This document shows, in pieces, positions 23,962 through 35,429 of a stretch of 64,000 nucleotides of DNA. The DNA comes from Mactra quadrangularis. Taxonomy: Eukaryota > Mollusca > Bivalvia > Venerida > Mactridae. The stretch is taken from positions 14,654,232-14,718,231 of the forward strand of contig CM046299.1 in NCBI GenBank assembly GCA_025267735.1, in the 5' to 3' direction. The notes below the pieces were generated by a model, which did not search any database, was not told where the DNA came from, and was given only the letters and a program-made list of their open reading frames with translations. Positions within the stretch are counted from its first letter, which is position 1, and every line of letters starts with the position of its first letter. Both the position numbers and the translations under genes were made by a program.

Positions 23962-24969
23962 ATATATTAATTGATGTATTATCAAGCGGATTGACATATA
24001 TGAAGCACTTGAACAACATCAGTATTTATTTAAATTAAATGTAGTTATAAATAAGTTTTAAAAACATGACATGTTATTGTATTTTTAATTTTGGATACAT
24101 CCGTTTACGGGGGAAACACATGAGTCCACACTTTTGTGTGGCAGTTTCAAAGTATTTATTCTGGAGAAAACAAAAATAATTCAGTACAATTCTGTAAATA
24201 AGATTGTACATATAAGTCACTTGTTTTTATATATGATAGAAGAATATTTTTGATTATATTCATCTATCCCTATTTTTGACAGTCAGACTATCCTTTTGTT
24301 AAATTGACGAGCCAAGTTAAAACACAATCATTTATACAATTATAAATTGTACAGATATCTTTACTAAATGGGTAGTAATTGTATAACAACAATATTTGCA
24401 TGCGTAAAATAGTAGTTAATCATTCATTAAATTGTATTTGCTAAGGAAACACTATAAGTAGATATGTACGCGTATAACCCCTGATTAACATCGTTACATA
24501 TTTCATTTACTTCTAATTCCAATTGTCTTAAACTTATACTAATTGAAAAAGATTTGCTGTTTTTAAAAAAAAACAATCAAACTCGGTTCTTTGATTTAGC
24601 TGAAAACTGTACGCGAAAAATTCAACTTACAATAATTATGATAAACTCCTGATTTTAGAACATGGAATTTGCTAACATTTTTAGAATACAAAAAACAACT
24701 AATGGTTATTTTTCTAACAAAGGACTCAATTATGTCCTCACAGGCTTAAGTATTGTCTGTTAAATAAATAATCTTTAGACTTACTTTACCTTGATCACAC
24801 AATTAACTTTCATGTACCATTTAATTGACATTGCATTGGCCTCCCATTTCTAAATGCCCATTATCCGTTCACCAGTAAAAGGATTAGCGTATAATTGGAC
24901 AAATATAGGCGCATGGCTTTAGACACAGAGGGTTACTTCATTAAACTAATTACCCCCTTGTCTAAGGGC

Positions 24970-27900
24970 ATGGTTCAGAGATATTTGGTGGTCTGTGACC
25001 TAGAGAGGCTTTGTTTATATTTTAGAACATTTCGTTATTTTTTCCTACAAGACATCTTTTTATCTACTAGTAAGTCATCAACAATGAATTTAGACATGTT
25101 GCTGATCCACTTTGTATTGACTTTGTATCTATTACGTGTAACTATCAGCTATAATGAAGATTTTCATGAAGTGTACCAGTATCCGGATGTGGCCAGTTAT
25201 CCGATTTATTGCAATGAACTTGCACCTATACCATACGGTCATGTGACATTTTATCACTCTTTTATTAATCTGAACCTGTCAATATCAAAGAAAACACAGC
25301 TTCTTAATTCCACTGTGGAAAGAAGAAAAAACTTCATGTCTTTATGTATTCTTCTTTGTGGTGATGTACAACCCCACCCAGGTCCATCTAATATTGATGA
25401 TGACTGTAATTCTTCAAATAATGACTTTAAAGTCTTCAACAAACGTGGTCTTCATTTTATTCATGTTAATACTAGAAGTTTAATACCTAAACTTGATGAA
25501 CTACGACTGCTTGCACGTAGAACAAAGGCTGCTTGTATTTGTATATCTGAAACATGGCTCGACTCATCAGTTCCTGACAATGAAGTATTAATCGACAACT
25601 ACTGTTTACAGCGTAAAGACAGAAACCGACATGGTGGAGGTGTATGCATATATATTCGCACCGACTTATCTTTTAACTCTCGATGTGACCTTGAACACAA
25701 CAACCTGGAGGCTACATGGATTGAAATACTTTTACCAAAATCTAAACCAATATTATGTGGTGTTATATATAGACCACCAAAACAATTAGACTTTTATAAT
25801 ATTCTTGATAATGTGTGTTCATCTTGTAGTGATTTTACTGTTCTTGAATCCTTTATATTAGGAGATTTTAATACTGATGTTTTATCTCAGAACAAATGTT
25901 CTCTATTTTCCTCTTTTAATTCTTTTATTGATATGTTTAATTTTAAACAACTTATTTGTGATTATACACGAGTTTGCAATAAGAGTTCCACTGCTATCGA
26001 TTTAATCATTGTTTCTGATCATGAAAAAGTATGTCAGTCTGGAGTAATTAATACTTGTTTTAGTGACCATTCTTTAATATATTGTACCAGAAAAGTGTCC
26101 AAAACACCCATATGTCTTCATAATACTGTTAAATTGCGTTCTCTAAAAAATTATAACAGAGATATTTTACAAGCTAACTTATTATCAGCTGATTGGAGTT
26201 CAGTTTTATTAAATGACAATGTTTTAGATGCTTGGAGTAAATTTAAAAGTATTTTTCTGTCTGTCATTGATAACATTGCTCCCGTAAAACAAATTCGTAT
26301 TAAGCAAAGAACGGAGCCATGGATGACATCTGAAATATTATGTTTGATAAAACAGAGAGATAAATCTTATAATGATTTCAAGAAAAATAAAAATGAAGAA
26401 AAATATGAGCATTTTAAGTCATTAAGAAATAAAACACAAGAAACTATTCACACTGCAAAAATAAACTATTTCTCTGATACATTGGAGCATAATAAACATG
26501 ACTCTAAGTCACTATGGAATTCTCTTAAAAGTCTTGGATTACCCTCTAAAAAATGTTCTTCATCATCATCTCAAGCTAACATTTGTCTAAAATTAGATTC
26601 AGGTATTTGTTTTGAAAAAAATATAATAGCAGAAGCATTCAATTCTTTTTACACTTCTATTGCATCTAACTTAGTAAACAAACTACCTACATGTGTTAAT
26701 AAATATGGTAAGATATTTGTCAATAAATTTTATTCTGATAAAGGAGTCCGTTTAGACAGTTTTTCTTTTTCATTAGTGTCTGAAAACAAAGTTTTTAAAT
26801 ATTTATCAAGCCTTGGTGTGAATAAATCCACAGGTTTAGATAACATTCCATCTCGTTTTGTTAAAGATGGTGCTTCTATCATAGCCTGTCCGTTGGCTCA
26901 TGTCATCAATCTGTCTTTATTACAAGGTGTTGTACCTGAAGATTTAAAATTAGCTAGGGTAGTTCCTCTTTACAAAAAGAACGATAAAACTAATGTTGGC
27001 AATTACAGGCCAGTCTCAATTTTAACCATTATTTCTAAAATTTTTGAAAAGGTTGTATATGATCAAATTGAACTTCATTTTAATGAAAACAACTTATTTT
27101 ATAAATTTCAATCAGGGTTCAGACGTGGTTTTTCAACTGACACTTGCTTAATACATCTAACTGATTATATCAGACTTGAAATGGATAAAGGTAATCTTGT
27201 TGGTATGATACTTTTGGATTTACAAAAAGCTTTTGACACTGTTGATCATGAAATTTTACACATGAAACTAAAAGCATCTGGTTTAGGAAACGATATACTG
27301 TTATGGTTAAAATCTTATCTTTCTGATAGACACCAGTTAGTAGATGTGGCTGGTACTCATTCTACTACTGCTCCTATAACATGTGGTGTCCCTCAGGGAT
27401 CCATACTAGGTCCTCTTTTATTTTTAATTTATGTGAATGACATGTCTGCTGTCATCAATAGTAAACTTCTTTTATATGCAGACGATTCTGGCATTCTTGT
27501 ATCTGGTAAAAACAAGAATGATATTGAAAACAGACTTTCTCTTGATATTAATCTTATAAGTGAATGGTTAATAAACAATAAGTTGTCTCTGCATCTTGGT
27601 AAAACCGAGTCCATACTTTTTGGATCCAAGTTTAAACTTAAATCTGATCCTAATCTTCATGTCTCATGTAATGGAATATATATTCAACCAACGTCCTCTG
27701 TTAAATACCTAGGGGCTATACTTGATCAAACTTTATCTTTTGAGATCATGGCTCGTAATATTCTTCAAAAAGTTAATGCTAGACTAAAGTTCCTATATAG
27801 AAAAAAAGATTATCTTACTCAGCATACTAAAAAATTATTGATTATGTCTTTAATACAATGTCATTTTGATTATTCATGCTCTATATGGTACCATGGATTG

Positions 27901-28317
27901 ACTCAATCTTTAAAAAATAAGTTTCAAACAACCCAAAATAAATTGATAAGATTTGTATTAAATATGGATTTTAGAGCTCATGTAGGAGCTGAACATTTCA
28001 GACTTCTTAACTGGTTACCAGTTAAACAGAGAGTTAATCAAATTATTCTTAGTCATGTTTTTAAAATTAAACTTGGTATGTCTCCTACTTACATGTCTTA
28101 TAACTTTACTTCTCAAGACACAATTCACAACTATAATACAAGACTAAGTAAAAAAGGTGCTTTTTCCTTACCAAAAGTCAAAAGTTTTGGGTTAAAATCT
28201 TTTTGCTACTTAAGCTGCTCATTATGGAACTCTTTACCATCTGATATCACACTAATAAAAACACTGTTTAAATTTAAACAAACTGTGAAACAGTATTTTT
28301 TAGATAATTTATCTTAG
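24970..28317 (+). CDS. Non-LTR retrotransposon ORF2: apurinic-type endonuclease plus reverse transcriptase
   Basis: A 1,115-residue frame with no stop or frameshift. It nicks target DNA and copies its own RNA there (target-primed reverse transcription). Counting from the ATG at 24,970: a hydrophobic stretch at 42-60; a GDVQPHPGP motif at 131-139; the endonuclease (about 155-375) with HVNTRS near 165, SETW (E194), YRPP, GDFN (298-301), and SDH (365-367); a linker; then the reverse transcriptase (about 660-890) with NYRPVS, SGFR, LLDLQKAFD (D750), GVPQGSILGP, and YADD (836-839). Asp 750, 838 and 839 are the expected catalytic triad. The C-terminus ends with an SLWNSLPSD-type block typical of CR1/L2 relatives. 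The frame stays open upstream to a TTG at 24,895, but that part is duplicated flank, not element. ATG 25,084 is an alternative start. Whether it can move is doubtful given the missing 5' part. Confidence 0.93.
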   Translation: MVQRYLVVCDLERLCLYFRTFRYFFLQDIFLSTSKSSTMNLDMLLIHFVLTLYLLRVTISYNEDFHEVYQYPDVASYPIYCNELAPIPYGHVTFYHSFINLNLSISKKTQLLNSTVERRKNFMSLCILLCGDVQPHPGPSNIDDDCNSSNNDFKVFNKRGLHFIHVNTRSLIPKLDELRLLARRTKAACICISETWLDSSVPDNEVLIDNYCLQRKDRNRHGGGVCIYIRTDLSFNSRCDLEHNNLEATWIEILLPKSKPILCGVIYRPPKQLDFYNILDNVCSSCSDFTVLESFILGDFNTDVLSQNKCSLFSSFNSFIDMFNFKQLICDYTRVCNKSSTAIDLIIVSDHEKVCQSGVINTCFSDHSLIYCTRKVSKTPICLHNTVKLRSLKNYNRDILQANLLSADWSSVLLNDNVLDAWSKFKSIFLSVIDNIAPVKQIRIKQRTEPWMTSEILCLIKQRDKSYNDFKKNKNEEKYEHFKSLRNKTQETIHTAKINYFSDTLEHNKHDSKSLWNSLKSLGLPSKKCSSSSSQANICLKLDSGICFEKNIIAEAFNSFYTSIASNLVNKLPTCVNKYGKIFVNKFYSDKGVRLDSFSFSLVSENKVFKYLSSLGVNKSTGLDNIPSRFVKDGASIIACPLAHVINLSLLQGVVPEDLKLARVVPLYKKNDKTNVGNYRPVSILTIISKIFEKVVYDQIELHFNENNLFYKFQSGFRRGFSTDTCLIHLTDYIRLEMDKGNLVGMILLDLQKAFDTVDHEILHMKLKASGLGNDILLWLKSYLSDRHQLVDVAGTHSTTAPITCGVPQGSILGPLLFLIYVNDMSAVINSKLLLYADDSGILVSGKNKNDIENRLSLDINLISEWLINNKLSLHLGKTESILFGSKFKLKSDPNLHVSCNGIYIQPTSSVKYLGAILDQTLSFEIMARNILQKVNARLKFLYRKKDYLTQHTKKLLIMSLIQCHFDYSCSIWYHGLTQSLKNKFQTTQNKLIRFVLNMDFRAHVGAEHFRLLNWLPVKQRVNQIILSHVFKIKLGMSPTYMSYNFTSQDTIHNYNTRLSKKGAFSLPKVKSFGLKSFCYLSCSLWNSLPSDITLIKTLFKFKQTVKQYFLDNLS
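25360..25386 (+). other. Degenerate 2A-like motif in ORF2
   Basis: GDVQPHPGP follows a hydrophobic run (FMSLCILLC) just before the endonuclease. 2A ribosome-skipping peptides, known from viruses and from several APE-type retrotransposons of invertebrates, end D(V/I)ExNPGP. Here the Glu is replaced by Gln-Pro order and the Asn by His, so efficient skipping is unlikely. The position is the one expected for the family. Confidence 0.6.
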
Positions 28318-28837
28318 ATATTTGTATGTTTTTTATTTTCTCTATTATTTTGGCATGGTCCACATAATTTTTAAGTTATAACTGACCAAATCCTTCTTAT
28401 ATGACATTTATGTTTGTGCTTGACCACCTTAGATGTATTTTACCATGAAGCCAAACCTAGACTATTTGTGATGGATAAATTATGTCCAATTTAAATCACA
28501 TGATTACCAACTTGACTGTGATACTAAGATATTTCTGTGATTATTAACATAACTGTGATTCCTCAATATTATATGAGAATAGATTTGTAATTGTCTGCAT
28601 AACTGTGATACTTAATTATTTTATGTGATTAATCTTATTTTTATAAACTAAACTGTGATCTTGGATATTTCTTCTGTGATTAATTTTGTGATTTAATATT
28701 ACATCTATCTGATGCTTATTATTTAATACACATATTATATCAATGTTTCAATTATCTGCTATGTCTTTGATAAATCTTATTATGTTTTAATTTTATGCAA
28801 CAGTCTTCACCATTTTAATAATGCCTCTCTTTGTCAC

Positions 28838-28912
28838 GCCACCAACACATAGGGACCACAATGGAAATAAGGGCTTGCCCTTTTTTGTGTTATCCCTGGT
28901 GTTGGTGTGCAT
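28838..28912 (+). promoter_or_regulatory. 3'-UTR stem-loop of the retrotransposon
   Basis: CCAACACATAGGGACCACAA pairs with TTGTGTTATCCCTGGTGTTG, enclosing an inner GGGC-TT-GCCC hairpin. Stem-loops near the 3' end of CR1/L2-type RNAs are thought to be recognised by the element's reverse transcriptase; here this is inferred from position and shape. Confidence 0.6.
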
Positions 28913-28986
28913 TACATAATTACAACATCATAATGTCTGTGATATTTATGTTTGTATGTTTTTACTATGTGTACACTATGCCAAAT

Positions 28987-29013
28987 AAATATTATTATTA
29001 TTATTATTATTAT
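28987..29013 (+). repeat. (TTA)n microsatellite tail of the retrotransposon
   Basis: About eight TTA units directly after AATAAATA, ending at the right junction. This replaces a poly(A) tail, as in several CR1/L2-like families. Confidence 0.85.
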
Positions 29014-30345
29014 GGTCTAATTTAAACCTTACTATACAATGGTTGTATTCGTTTCCTGTGAAGTAACCGATATGCGTGGAAAATCCCATGATGCATTGGA
29101 TCTTTAAATAAGGCACAACTTTAATACAAAACATATAATGGACCTATCTGTCATTGTCTATTGTCGACCTAATTATCTACAATACAAACAGCACAAAAAA
29201 TGTACTTCTATGTAATACTAGCGTATGAAAAACTTTTCCTGTCCAAGTAATGAGATTGTTCATGAGAAGAAAACTAAGAAAGCGTTCATGTTTTATTATC
29301 CTTAGGAAAGCCACCAGACAATTGTATTAGGTCAATAAATTAAGTATAGTCACCGTATGTTTTGTAATCAGATTTTATATGTCATGGTAAAATGTTGTTG
29401 GTTGGGATAATGCCAAAGTAGACTACAGTGGTACATGTAATATATATATATATCAGGTTTAGTAGATCAACGTACGCAGAAAATACATATAAATTTCGTT
29501 CTGTATTAGCAAATGTTAACTCTCATTTCCGTTTAAACGTTTATAAAGCATGTGTATCATTAAGTATAGGACGCACAATAAGGCAGATACCATGTGGACA
29601 TTAAGACTTATAGAATAGAGGTATATTGTGGCAATTTCATTGGTTAGAAAGAAAAACAGTTGTAGCTATTGGCACTTCTTATATACACAACGTAAGGAAG
29701 TATGCTTAAACTAAAATATAAGTTATTGTTTACACAATAATCATTTCTTATTATTATCCCGAAAATCAGTCATGCAAAATGTCAAAGCGATACGGCATTA
29801 TTACAACTTGTACACAACGTATTTAAACACTCATGTAATCAACTTCACTCAAACTCTTCCGCGAATTATTTCGCCCAGCATTTAATATAATTGGCAAACG
29901 GCAGTTCCCGCGCTATCAGTAATATGAACAATCAACTCCATATACAAAAGACCTTTGCACTAGCGTTGAGTTTGCTATCAATCACATAGTCAAAGTTGTA
30001 CAATTATCTGAAGAATGTAATGAACAAGTAATTTCCTTATGTGCTATTAGATATCAGTCGCCTAGTTTCAGTGACCATATGTTCATACTCAATGTTATTT
30101 ATCATCCAATTTAGAAAAATATCAAGTTGTCTATTCGTAATAATTAAATGACATAAATTGTCATGTCTGAGAGTAACTCCAGAGAAATAGGATACCATAG
30201 CATTTCATTCAGAATCGACAAATCTTCTAGGGTATTCCTTTGAGAGAATTCCTGAACTATGAAGTCTTTTTTGTATAAGAATGTTTTGCCATCGAAACGT
30301 CGGAAGACTTGTTGAAATCGTATTGATTTATAGCGTATACGTAAA

Positions 30346-30883
30346 ATTCTAACATAGGCACGTGCGTTTTCACTCTTTATTTAATGTGACGTCATCTATG
30401 CTTTATTATTCAACAAAATATAGCTCGTGACGGCTGTTGAAATTTTACTCCCCACGTTAAATGCGCAAAGCCGAAAATGGCGACCGAGTTCATAAGGGTT
30501 GACTTTTACAATTTGGTTTCTATTCTATAATTAAGATTTTAATATTTTTTGTTCGGAATAAGAAACACCTATCTGTGAGAATTGTGTAAATAAATGCTAT
30601 TTTCGGCCTTTGCACTGGGGGGGGGGATTTCAACAGCATGACGTTTCTGACAGTTAAAAATAGTTCTATAAATATATCTTTTCTACGGATGTATTTTACG
30701 ATGTTAGAATCGGAATAACTTACAGTTGTCTATATTTTGTTGTCTAATAAAATATAGGCACTCGTTTGATGCGCTTATTAAATCACTCGTGCTAAAGCAC
30801 TCGTGATTTAATCATACGCGCATCACAACTCGTGCCTATATTTTATTAGACAACAAAATATAGACAAGTGTAAGTTATTTCTT
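30346..30883. mobile_element. Copy B-specific insertion: MITE (30,346-30,710) joined to a long foldback (30,713-30,880)
   Basis: Copy A reads straight through (GTATACGTAAAAATCATCC near 11,612). Part one opens ATTCTAACAT and closes ATGTTAGAAT, with inner inverted pairs (GGCTGTTGAAAT near 30,431 against ATTTCAACAGC near 30,627) and a G-run at 30,617-30,625. Part two is a near-perfect hairpin, with arms of about 75-80 bp around a loop near 30,795, containing TTGTTGTCTAATAAAATATA and its complement. No open frame. It may be one element or two adjacent ones. Confidence 0.75.
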
Positions 30884-31872
30884 AAATCATCCACATAAAC
30901 GTAAATGCATCAGGAAATAAAAAGTATGTATTCATATTGATTTTCAAATATCGAAGATTACTTATTGCCAGTCTAATTATGTTTTCTCAAACAAAATTCC
31001 AACCAGTATCTTTCCGGTGTGCGGTGATCGTATGATAGGTAAGACTTGGTTAACGACGTAACAACTTTTAAAACATGGTATCAGCCAAACGGTTTATACA
31101 AACCGTTGATCCTACTTAAGCCGGTTAAGAGACACTTGCAAATCATAGAGCCAATAATAATAAAAAAAATAAAAAATCCATTGAAAGTATAATCCTACAA
31201 ATGCTATAAATTACAATTACATCGAACAAATTATATTACATTTTAGGTCATTGGCACTTGATTAATATTCCATTAGACAGTTACATGGTACAATAAAAGT
31301 CTTCTACATTTTAAGACTGATTATCTTATGTCGTTTTATTGCCGGACAGAAGTAACGACTGTAAAAATATATGCTTTGAACATAGTGTCACTAATTCTCC
31401 CTGTTTAACGATGTGTCCCATATGTTATGTCAGCTCCAATACACCCATTAACTGAAATAAATGTAGAAAAATATATGTCTACTATCAAGGGCGTTTTCTT
31501 TAATAGACTTTTATCAACAATACCTGTCTTATTGATGCTTTTGTTTGATGAAGATAAAAAGTTTTAATTACATTTCTCTCTAAGTTTCCTACTGATTATA
31601 CAACCATAGATATATCAGGTTAAATATCACACCATTTAAAACGGTTTAAATGCAATATTGTGTTTTCCTTAGTTGTCAATGACATGTCAAGAATAGTGCA
31701 TCGGCAAAACGTGTATAAAATGTTTTAAACTAGATGATAATGTGGTTCATATAATATCAACTGATAATGTCAACTCCAACAAACAGTTCAAATCAATGTT
31801 TTTAATTAGCGTATTTATTTATTTCACACGGATATCGAATTGCTTTGTTTAAACATGGACTTTCATTTTTTT

Positions 31873-32120
31873 CATGTCGGGATGCGCTTTTACTCCAGTT
31901 TGAAAATTTAAGTAAACACATATGCAAAAGTAAAATGACAAACCTTAAACTTAAGAAGTCATTCTACTATCGATTCAAGAAGATCACAAACGTATACATA
32001 GTTTCCTTAATAATATCATCGTTTTTGAATCATAGACATATTGTAATTGAACTAAACAAAGTAACAAAGATAAATTTGTACAAACCATTTAATTTAAATG
32101 ATAAAACAGAATGGTTTTAA
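31873..32120 (+). other. Unusually conserved open block shared with 12,601-12,849
   Basis: From TCATGTCGGG to the stop codon about 245 bp are identical in A and B, while neighbouring stretches differ by a few percent. The one difference falls in the stop codon itself (TGA in A, TAA in B). The frame continues upstream in A to 12,472 but is broken in B, and no domain is recognised. Gene conversion, chance or a small exon could explain it. I do not call it a gene. Confidence 0.35.
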
Positions 32121-32871
32121 AATAAATGGTATAATCGCAAACATTCTAGTTGATTTCCTATGCAACTAAAACCAGAATAAATAAAAGGAAAAGCTTTGAA
32201 GCATTAGAAGTGAATTTTGCAGATCCAATTTGACCATGCCTTTTGTAACGACCAACATCATAAAACATCCCATGGGTATTTACAGTCAATCAACATTTAA
32301 TGATTATGATCTATATGATCAAACAATTTCTTCATCATTTCACCCGACAAGACAAGTAAAGTAAACAAGCAAACCATCATAGTTGAAGAGTGTATTTTCA
32401 CTAAGGCAATTTGTTATTGTTGTTCAATCATGAACAAAAACATAACAATTAAGAGGAAGGAGAAACTGGTCAATAATTGGACTAGACCTTAGTCTATGGT
32501 AAAATATACCATTTAGTAATATTCCTTATTTGTATAGTGTTTGTGTTTTTCGGAACCGTGCTGGTCGCTTATAATTATGACCTATGGCAGCATTATATAT
32601 TTAACGAGTCTGTCATGTTCTGCAATATTGCGGTAAGCTCTAACGTATGAGATTACATCATTTTATTCTGATGGATAATTGTGTTAAGCAAAACTATTCA
32701 GCATACTTATTCTAGAAGCTTTACATTGAACATCAAGAACGCATGCGACCCTAGGAATTTACAATAAACGTACAGCACGCAAAAGCTGGTGAACATTCCA
32801 GACATAAAATAATTACCAGTCACGTCATAAATTAGCGATATGTATATCAAGACAATATAATAATTTGTATG

Positions 32872-33150
32872 TTGTCCTATTATACTATTGTATATAATTC
32901 CAATTGACCTCCAATATCATATGCTTGCATTTATTCAGACGTATCAATCGATTTAGTGAAATGGACAAGGGACTGATTTCATACAGAAATGACCCATTCT
33001 CTGCATATAAGTGTATGCCATCTTATTATACAATTTTATAAAACTCACATAGACCTCCAATGCGATATGTTTGTACTCATACAGACGTATTCATTGATTT
33101 TGAACAAGGGACAGATTACTTTTACAAAAATGGCCCATTTTCTCTACATG
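32872..33150 (+). repeat. Two-unit tandem repeat in copy B
   Basis: Counterpart of 13,605-13,890, with the same two units and order. Individual substitutions differ from A. Confidence 0.75.
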
Positions 33151-34357
33151 AACAAAGGGTAAGTAACATACGTTATGAATGATATTTACAAATGTTGGTT
33201 AGCTGAAGACTAAAAAACCTGTGCATTTTTTCAACAACGTTAGCGAACTCTGAATGAATATCACCTTTCAAGCAACGATATAAGAATACATTTCTCAAGG
33301 TATCTTTGTAATTAATGCAAGTAAACGTATACCATGTACATATCATGATCTTAAACGCACTATATTCGTCAAGTTATTAAATAGCTTTAAATTACAAAAT
33401 TGGTAGTCAAACTATATAGCCGATGTGTAAGGAAGTTGTCATTCAATAGTGGTTAGACCAATAAGCTACTTATTTCCTGCACTTTATTGTATGACGTATA
33501 TTTCTTCAAAATATGACAACTTTTTACGTAACTTGAAGTACCGTGAAATTTCAAAGTAACCCGTAAATTTGGAAAATATCGAAATGGTAAGCTTACAATA
33601 ACGTAGCAAAAGAATCAGTGCCTTAATTCAAATCTAATCTATATCAGTTTTATTGACTTAATTATACGTTACGGCACAACTTATATAATTATACTTGTAA
33701 CTTGAATAACTATATATTATAACCTGGTATAAACTATATTTACAGAATAATAAATGTCATAAATGTTTCTAAACAATCAATTAAGCGTCGTTTAAAAGAG
33801 ATTTTAATACTTCAATTTATTATATACTTTAACAATGCGTTTAGTTTTTTTGTTATTAAATAATTAGACTACGTTTTATGTTAGAATAATTTAAATATCA
33901 AATAGTTTATAAGTGAACTGTACCAAATATAACAAGAGCCGTTCAAGCACAGCGCGCATGACTTTTTTAGTGTTTTTGTTCATGGTAACTCTCATCTATA
34001 GTATAACCAAGATTCCTTTAAGACAGGTCTTACTTTTCCATTTAAACGTTAATTACACTATTCATATTTGTTAATAATAAAAGGGGCATAACGCCAAAAA
34101 AAAATAATAGAGTTATATCCTTCTACAGTAGAAACAATATTGTACGTATGAATAAGCAACCGACTACCCTTCAAACATAGTGATAAGGGTGCTAAGGAAA
34201 TTTCAATAACAAAAAATCATACAGCATTACCTTAAAGTAAATTATCTAAATAATTTTCCCTCTCATAGTAATGTAGATATTAAACTGATGAATAATCATC
34301 TAACCCTTCAGTCAAACATCTAAATTAGTACTTAAGATATTCAACTTTAAAGTATTT

Positions 34358-34425
34358 AACCTTAAATGTACCGCCGTTATATGACCTATATAATGTGTTG
34401 CCACGGCGTTTAAACCTTAAATGTT
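34358..34425 (+). mobile_element. SINE-1 tail fragment with target-site duplication (copy B)
   Basis: Counterpart of 15,100-15,184: CCGTTATATGACCTATATAA and TGTGTTGCC between two ACCTTAAATGT copies. The CAAA tail has been lost here. Confidence 0.7.
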
Positions 34426-35429
34426 AAAGTATAAATGAAGCATAACTCACAAAAAAATGGTACATCCATTTTAATGTTCCTTCATAGTTGTGTAGATGTA
34501 GTACTAATATAAAGCATATCAACTTTTACTTCAATAGCTTTATTAGAAGTAAAGATATTTCAATTAGAACAATACTCAACACTTTATATTTGTGTATAAA
34601 GAGGTATAACTCCATAAATAATTCATCCTATGTTACGTACCTTAATAGAGGACGTATAGACGCAGTGCTGATAAAAACATTCCAACTTTCATTGAAATAT
34701 CTCTATAAGTTAAAACAATATTTAAGCTGAAGAAATGTTAACCTTTAATGCTAAAGTATAAAGGAGCATAACTAACTATATTAGTTTGTTAAGTACATTA
34801 TGCGTAAATATACTTCTTTTGGACTAATAATATATAATACGAATATTTAGCGGACACGTGTATTATAATAACCGCAATCATTTACCAAATAAATATTTGG
34901 AACAACGTGCTCACTATCAAGCTACTAAATAACCAATACACAAAACTAGCAATACTAACGAAATGCAGCAGAAAAAAGTAAGATATAGGAATAACAAGAT
35001 TTACCGTTTATAAGGTTTGCTGTTATTAAGTAATAAGATCAAAGCAATCGAACACGACATTGTACAACATATGACAACAACAACATTAGTAAACCCCTAG
35101 GTTATTGTTTTGTCATATCTACAGACGAAATTACTTAAGAAATCATATTTGAGATTATACATCATACACAGAATTGTCAGAGGAGCGTTTTTGTCACGAC
35201 ATAGGTCAGGCAAAGTATCTGAAATATATGAACAAAAACTTGAGGGTTATATACCGCGTCATAAGTAACCCTTATTGCAACATCAGTATAAGGCGGCATA
35301 GTCAAAGGTGTACTTCTTCATTACATAAACACATTACACATTTACCAGGTGGTGTGATTATTGCCAAATAAATCAAAATGTTTTGTGTTTTCAATTGAAA
35401 AGAGTATTTCCATAACCTAAAGCTATAGT

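Larger units (their letters stand above)
23578..23967. mobile_element. Copy B-specific insertion with tRNA-like segment and long hairpin
   Basis: Copy A (9,835-9,860) reads straight from the ACACATT flank to TATTGATGTATG; in B about 390 bp intervene. From left to right it holds a small inverted pair (AGCGGGTGATATT near 23,624 and AATATTACCCGCT near 23,651), a tRNA-like stretch (next entry), and a near-perfect long hairpin (23,822-23,961). No open frame is present. It is plausibly one non-autonomous element, but a composite of two insertions cannot be excluded. Confidence 0.7.
24970..29013 (+). mobile_element. APE-type non-LTR retrotransposon (Jockey superfamily, CR1/L2-like), near complete 3' part
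   Basis: Copy A at 10,241-10,300 gives the empty site. Homology on the left stops at AAGGGC (24,969) and resumes at about 29,014 (GGTCTAATTTAAACC). About 35-40 bp of the A sequence (10,251-10,290) is missing in B and no target-site duplication is seen, so insertion probably came with a small target deletion. The element holds one long intact frame, a 3' UTR with imperfect AACTGTGATACT repeats (28,510-28,690), a conserved-looking stem-loop, and a TTA-repeat tail. There is no ORF1 and hardly any 5' UTR, so it is most likely truncated at its 5' end just before ORF2. Confidence 0.9.

Noticed and set aside
24895..24969. First 25 codons of the long open frame before the LINE
   Set aside because: The sequence is shared with copy A (10,175-10,250) and starts with TTG; it is duplicated flank that happens to be open.
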